Part shown: one piece after another, positions 62,462 through 64,000 of the stretch
Layout: every line of letters starts with the position of its first letter
Position numbering within the stretch: position 1 is the first letter of the stretch
Assembly (NCBI RefSeq): GCF_017355915.2
Contig: NZ_JAFEUV020000011.1
Coordinates: forward strand, 1-64,000
Direction: 5' to 3'
Source of the DNA: Telluribacter roseus
GTDB lineage: Bacteria; Bacteroidota; Bacteroidia; Cytophagales; Spirosomataceae
Length of the DNA stretch: 64,000 nt
Made by a program: the position numbers and the translations under genes
The notes under the pieces: model-generated
What the model saw: the letters and a program-made list of their open reading frames with translations, nothing else
Databases searched by the model: none
Told to the model about the DNA's origin: nothing

Positions 62462-64000
62462 ATGCTACTTCGGCTCCAGTTTCTGTTAGTTTTCCTGGTT
62501 TGCAGTGCTATTTCCCTTACAGCGAACAGTCAACCCAAACCACCCAGGCCTACCGATTTTATCAATGAGCTTTGGTATAAGAATAATGTCCTGTACAACC
62601 TGGATGTAAAGGTGTTTCAGGATTCGGACGGTGACGGTGTGGGGGACTTCAGGGGCCTTACTACCCGACTCGATTACCTGAAAGACCTGGGAATAGGTAC
62701 TATTTGGCTGTCGCCTTTCCATCCCAGCCCCAACGAAGATGACGGTTATGATATCACGGACTTCTATGGGATCGATTCCCGGTTAGGTACCATGCAGGAT
62801 ATGGATGCGTTTTTGCGGCAGGCCAAGAAGCTGGGGTTCCGGGTAATCATGGACCTGGTCATCAACCACAGCTCGGATCAGCATCCGTGGTTTCAGGAGG
62901 CCCGAAAAAACAAAAACTCTAAGTACCGCGACTGGTACGTCTGGTCAGAGAAACGCCCCCGCGATGCAGACAAAGGGATGGTATTTCCGGGACCGCAAAA
63001 GGAAACCTGGACGTACGACTCGCTGGCCAGGGAGCATTACTTCCACCGGTTTTTCCGCTTCCAGCCCGACCTCAACGCCCAGAACCCCGAGGTACAGGCG
63101 GAGCACCGCAAGATCATCAAGTTCTGGCTGGATAAAGGCATTGATGGCTTCCGTCTTGATGCCGTTCCCTTCCTGATAGAGGTACCCCGAACAAACATTG
63201 AAAAACCGGATCTGCAGTTTGACCTGTTGATGTGGCTGCGGCAATACGTCCAGTGGCAGAAGGGGGATGCCTTGCTATTGGGTGAGACCAACGTAGAACC
63301 CAAAGTCAATAAAATGTACTTTGGTGAAAACGGCGAGGGCATGCAGACGATGTTTAACTTCTACGCCAATCAGTTCCTGTTTTATTCATTTGCCAGCGAG
63401 GAGGTCAAAACGCTCGTTGAAGCCCTGGAGGCCACTAAGACACTACCAGTTACGGCTCAGTGGTCCTACTTCCTGCGCAATCACGATGAAATAGATCTGG
63501 ACCGGCTCAGCAAAAAACAGCAGAAGACCGTTTTTGATAAGATGGGGCCTGAGGAGCACATGCAGCTGTATGAGCGGGGTATCCGTCGCCGGCTGGCTCC
63601 CATGCTCAACAACCCGGCCCAGCTGCGGATGGCCTACAGCATACTGTTTGCGCTGCCAGGCACGCCCGTACTACGCTACGGGGAGGAAATCGGTATGGGC
63701 GATGACCTGAGCCTGAAAGAACGCCTGTCGGTACGGACGCCCATGCAGTGGTCGGATGGTCCGAACGCCGGATTTTCCAAAACCAGTAAAACCATACGTC
63801 CGGTTATAGACAAAGGAGAGTACGGCTATACCCGCGTAAACGTGGCGGATCAGCGCAAGGATTCTACCTCCCTGCTCAACCATATCCGCACCATGGGCCG
63901 CCTCTGGAAGCAGCATCCCGAGATCAGCAAAGGCGAGTGGAAGGTACTCGATAGTGGCTCCAAACACATACTGGCCCTCCTGTACCAGGGCGAGGAGCGG
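62462..64000 (+). CDS. Exported GH13 enzyme, trehalose synthase/oligoglucosidase-like, 3'-truncated by the window
   Basis: Open frame of at least 513 residues, cut by the window end. A signal peptide (about 1-23) precedes a complete GH13 barrel. The first conserved region is DLVINHSSDQHPWF, then nucleophile Asp233 in GFRLDAVPFL, acid/base Glu275 in LLGETNVEP, and Asp342 in RNHDEID; all three catalytic residues are present. The N-terminal phrase WYKNNVLYNLDVKVFQDS resembles trehalose synthases and oligo-1,6-glucosidase-type enzymes (GH13_16 and relatives). An exported form is less usual than a cytoplasmic one. The C-terminal domain is mostly missing. It shares a 160-bp divergent region with the Gfo/Idh gene. 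Confidence 0.9.
   Translation, partial: MLLRLQFLLVFLVCSAISLTANSQPKPPRPTDFINELWYKNNVLYNLDVKVFQDSDGDGVGDFRGLTTRLDYLKDLGIGTIWLSPFHPSPNEDDGYDITDFYGIDSRLGTMQDMDAFLRQAKKLGFRVIMDLVINHSSDQHPWFQEARKNKNSKYRDWYVWSEKRPRDADKGMVFPGPQKETWTYDSLAREHYFHRFFRFQPDLNAQNPEVQAEHRKIIKFWLDKGIDGFRLDAVPFLIEVPRTNIEKPDLQFDLLMWLRQYVQWQKGDALLLGETNVEPKVNKMYFGENGEGMQTMFNFYANQFLFYSFASEEVKTLVEALEATKTLPVTAQWSYFLRNHDEIDLDRLSKKQQKTVFDKMGPEEHMQLYERGIRRRLAPMLNNPAQLRMAYSILFALPGTPVLRYGEEIGMGDDLSLKERLSVRTPMQWSDGPNAGFSKTSKTIRPVIDKGEYGYTRVNVADQRKDSTSLLNHIRTMGRLWKQHPEISKGEWKVLDSGSKHILALLYQGEER

Noticed and set aside
1-64000. tRNA, rRNA, CRISPR arrays, insertion sequences, integrase or phage genes
   Set aside because: None could be recognised; no tandem spaced repeats and no transposase-like protein.

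Overview
The window looks like chromosomal DNA of a Bacteroidota bacterium, most likely Cytophagales (Spirosomaceae-like). This rests on two SusC/SusD pairs, a FecI/FecR-type sigma/anti-sigma pair feeding a SusC with an STN domain, a 7TMR-DISM histidine kinase, long soluble multi-PAS kinases, a TAnnTTTG-type promoter, and few clear Shine-Dalgarno sites. GC is roughly 50%. I see no rRNA, tRNA, CRISPR array, transposase or prophage gene.

Layout. (1) 0.2-16.7 kb, all minus strand: a TonB receptor and a 7TM-DISM kinase/LuxR regulator pair, then an ECF sigma factor, FecR, SusC(STN), SusD, a ThuA-domain protein and a large beta-propeller cytochrome c protein with an N-terminal pseudo-SGNH domain. 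(2) 16.7-20.8 kb: two toxin-antitoxin modules (Xre/RES and HEPT/MNT) flanking an orphan CheY-like receiver and an exported FG-GAP protein. (3) 20.9-43.6 kb: a large divergent sugar-oxidation or glycan-uptake locus. The minus arm is a tight four-gene operon (Nramp-like transporter without the metal site, SDR with altered active site, DHDPS-fold aldolase, PQQ-type dehydrogenase-cytochrome c). The plus arm holds a secreted alpha/alpha toroid protein, AGE epimerase, FucP-type MFS, DUF4127, SusC, SusD, FAD oxidoreductase, ROK regulator and a second propeller-PKD-cytochrome c-CBM protein. (4) 43.8-47.4 kb: Crp/Fnr regulator, sugar O-acetyltransferase, TlpA-like thioredoxin, and an SGNH hydrolase whose motifs are circularly permuted. 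(5) 47.6-58.1 kb: three soluble PAS histidine kinases, a single-domain receiver and an acyl-CoA dehydrogenase-like gene. (6) 58.2-64 kb: small lipoproteins, DUF2231 protein, CDF metal exporter, an exported Gfo/Idh/MocA lipoprotein and the start of an exported GH13 enzyme cut by the window edge.

Common theme: outer-membrane import of a carbohydrate-like ligand, periplasmic oxidation by haem-carrying beta-propeller enzymes, then epimerase/aldolase chemistry inside the cell. No canonical endo-acting glycoside hydrolase accompanies either SusCD pair, so the substrates cannot be read from the sequence. The most unusual single items are the permuted SGNH hydrolase (46664-47383), the Nramp homologue lacking its metal ligands (24626-25837), the SDR with a YxxxC motif (23593-24600), and a 14-bp inverted repeat abutting the start codon of the TonB receptor at 16633.
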